Part shown: in pieces, positions 11,900-12,714 of the stretch
Position numbering within the stretch: position 1 is the stretch's first letter
How the letters are laid out: each line of letters begins with the position of its first letter
NCBI GenBank assembly: GCA_016206515.1
Contig: JACQRN010000120.1
Location: forward strand, 1 to 12,714
Source of the DNA: Planctomycetota bacterium
GTDB taxonomy: Bacteria; Planctomycetota; SBBH01; JACQRN01
Reading direction: 5' to 3'
Length of the DNA stretch: 12,714 nucleotides
Position numbers and translations under genes: made by a program
The notes under the pieces: generated by a model
The model's input: only the letters and a program-made list of their open reading frames with translations
The model's database searches: none
What the model was told of the DNA's origin: nothing

Positions 11900-12714
11900 A
11901 TGCCCCGCCGCGCGACCGTCACCCTCCTCCTGCTGCTGTGCCTGGGCGCCTCGCGCGCCCCGGCACAGGACGATCCCGCCCGCGAGCAGGAGATGGTCGA
12001 CCACTTCCAGCGCGGGCTCGACCACTTCGAGCGGCAGCAGTTCGAGGACGCTGCGCGCAACCTCGAGCGGTTCCTGGAGATGAACCCGACCTCGGAGCTC
12101 GTCTACCGCCTCTGGCGGGAGTCGGGCGACGAGATGTTGCGCGCGATGATGCGCTCCGACCCGACGCTCTCGATGATCGTGCGGCGCCTGATCGAGCGGG
12201 CGAAGGTGTACGAGGGGGAGGCGCTCGTGGACTGGGCGCGGATCGAGCAGCTCGTGCACCAGGTGGAGACCGACCTCGAGCGCTCCCGCGACGGCGACGA
12301 GACGACCCTGATGTTCTGGGACGCGATGGAGAAGCTGGTGCGGATCGGGGAGCCTGCGGTGCCGCAGCTCGTCCAGCACCTCAACGACTACAAGCGCGAC
12401 CGGGTCCGCGCGCGCGTGATGATGGTCCTCGAGCGGATGGGGCCGCCGGCCACGCTGCCGCTTCTGGAGGCGCTCAACTCCCCCCAGAGGCTCCTGCGCC
12501 AGAACGTCTGCCTGCTGCTGGGGAGCATCGGCCGCGCTGGCCGCGACCGGCGTGCCCTGGGACACCTCCTGAAGGTGTACGAGACGCCCTCCGAGCTTCC
12601 GGAGGTGAAGAACCTCGCCGCGCAGGCGATCGAGGCGATCGGCGGCCAGGCACCGGGACGGATCCTCTCGGCCAAGGAGCACCTCCTGATGCTGGCCGAG
12701 GACTTCTACTACAA
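11900..12714 (+). CDS. Secreted/periplasmic TPR and HEAT-like repeat protein, C-terminus outside the window
   Basis: An open frame of 271 codons that reaches the window edge without a stop. It starts MPRRATVTLLLLLCLGASRAPAQDDP with GAGAGG seven bases upstream. Basic residues 2-4, a Leu-rich core (8-15) and Ala-Pro-Ala before Gln23 form a signal peptide, probably cleaved near 22-23; Cys14 is not in a proper lipobox. Residues 33-66 look like one TPR (FQRGLDHFERQQFEDAARNL, 36-55). From about 135 there are repeated helical pairs of HEAT type: LVRIGEPAVPQLVQHLND (146-163), LERMGPPATLPLLEALNS (177-194), LLLGSIGRAGRDRRALGHLL (205-224). Role unknown; such repeats bind other proteins. It lies 60 bases after the receiver-kinase gene with its own candidate promoter, so joint regulation is possible but unproven. 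Confidence 0.85.
   Translation, partial: MPRRATVTLLLLLCLGASRAPAQDDPAREQEMVDHFQRGLDHFERQQFEDAARNLERFLEMNPTSELVYRLWRESGDEMLRAMMRSDPTLSMIVRRLIERAKVYEGEALVDWARIEQLVHQVETDLERSRDGDETTLMFWDAMEKLVRIGEPAVPQLVQHLNDYKRDRVRARVMMVLERMGPPATLPLLEALNSPQRLLRQNVCLLLGSIGRAGRDRRALGHLLKVYETPSELPEVKNLAAQAIEAIGGQAPGRILSAKEHLLMLAEDFYY

Noticed and set aside
10880..12682. 600-residue minus-strand open frame
   Set aside because: Antisense to the receiver-kinase fusion and the TPR/HEAT gene, which have strong motifs and a signal peptide; the antisense product is Arg/His/Leu-rich without a fold signature.

Overview
The window is uniformly GC-rich bacterial DNA with strongly G/C-biased third codon positions, frequent GTG starts, many start/stop overlaps and almost no spacer. 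It carries dnaA, yidD, ruvX, a PilT and a CpaF ATPase, and a protein with a signal peptide, so it looks like chromosomal DNA of a free-living bacterium, probably an uncultured GC-rich lineage. The sequence alone does not name a phylum. I see no rRNA, tRNA, insertion sequence, phage gene or CRISPR array. No gene-free stretch exceeds 300 bases; the longest is about 220 bases, at 6155-6376.

Layout. (A) A minus-strand block from 6154 down to 1 reads: two overlapping small zinc-ribbon genes, a mannose-1-phosphate guanylyltransferase-like gene, a CpaF-type ATPase, ruvX, a SelW-like selenoprotein with in-frame UGA, a DapA/NanA-family aldolase, a PfkB kinase-SIS isomerase fusion, and the first 35 codons of an aspartate aminotransferase. 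Five junctions overlap by 1-4 bases; the other gaps hold short tandem repeats. (B) A divergent folD-like gene (6377-7237, plus) follows a 220-base spacer rich in hairpins. (C) A second minus-strand block, yidD-dnaA-pilT-membrane/TPR protein (10870 down to 7240), meets folD tail to tail with 2 bases between stop codons. (D) On the plus strand, a receiver-RsbW-like kinase fusion (10913-11839) precedes a secreted TPR/HEAT-like protein that runs off the end.

How genes may work together. The aldolase, kinase and isomerase suggest one sugar route: cleavage of a 2-keto-3-deoxy sugar acid to pyruvate plus an aldose, phosphorylation, then aldose/ketose isomerisation. The SIS domain keeps the residues known as catalytic in E. 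coli KdsD, so arabinose 5-phosphate/ribulose 5-phosphate is the leading guess. DnaA and YidD are housekeeping proteins; PilT and CpaF are secretion/pilus ATPases without their usual partners here.

Most notable: the UGA-containing SelW-like gene with a SECIS-like hairpin at the right distance; the PfkB-SIS fusion; a FolD homologue lacking the catalytic lysine; two overlapping hairpins resembling an attenuator before the zinc-ribbon pair; and the fused receiver-anti-sigma-kinase protein.
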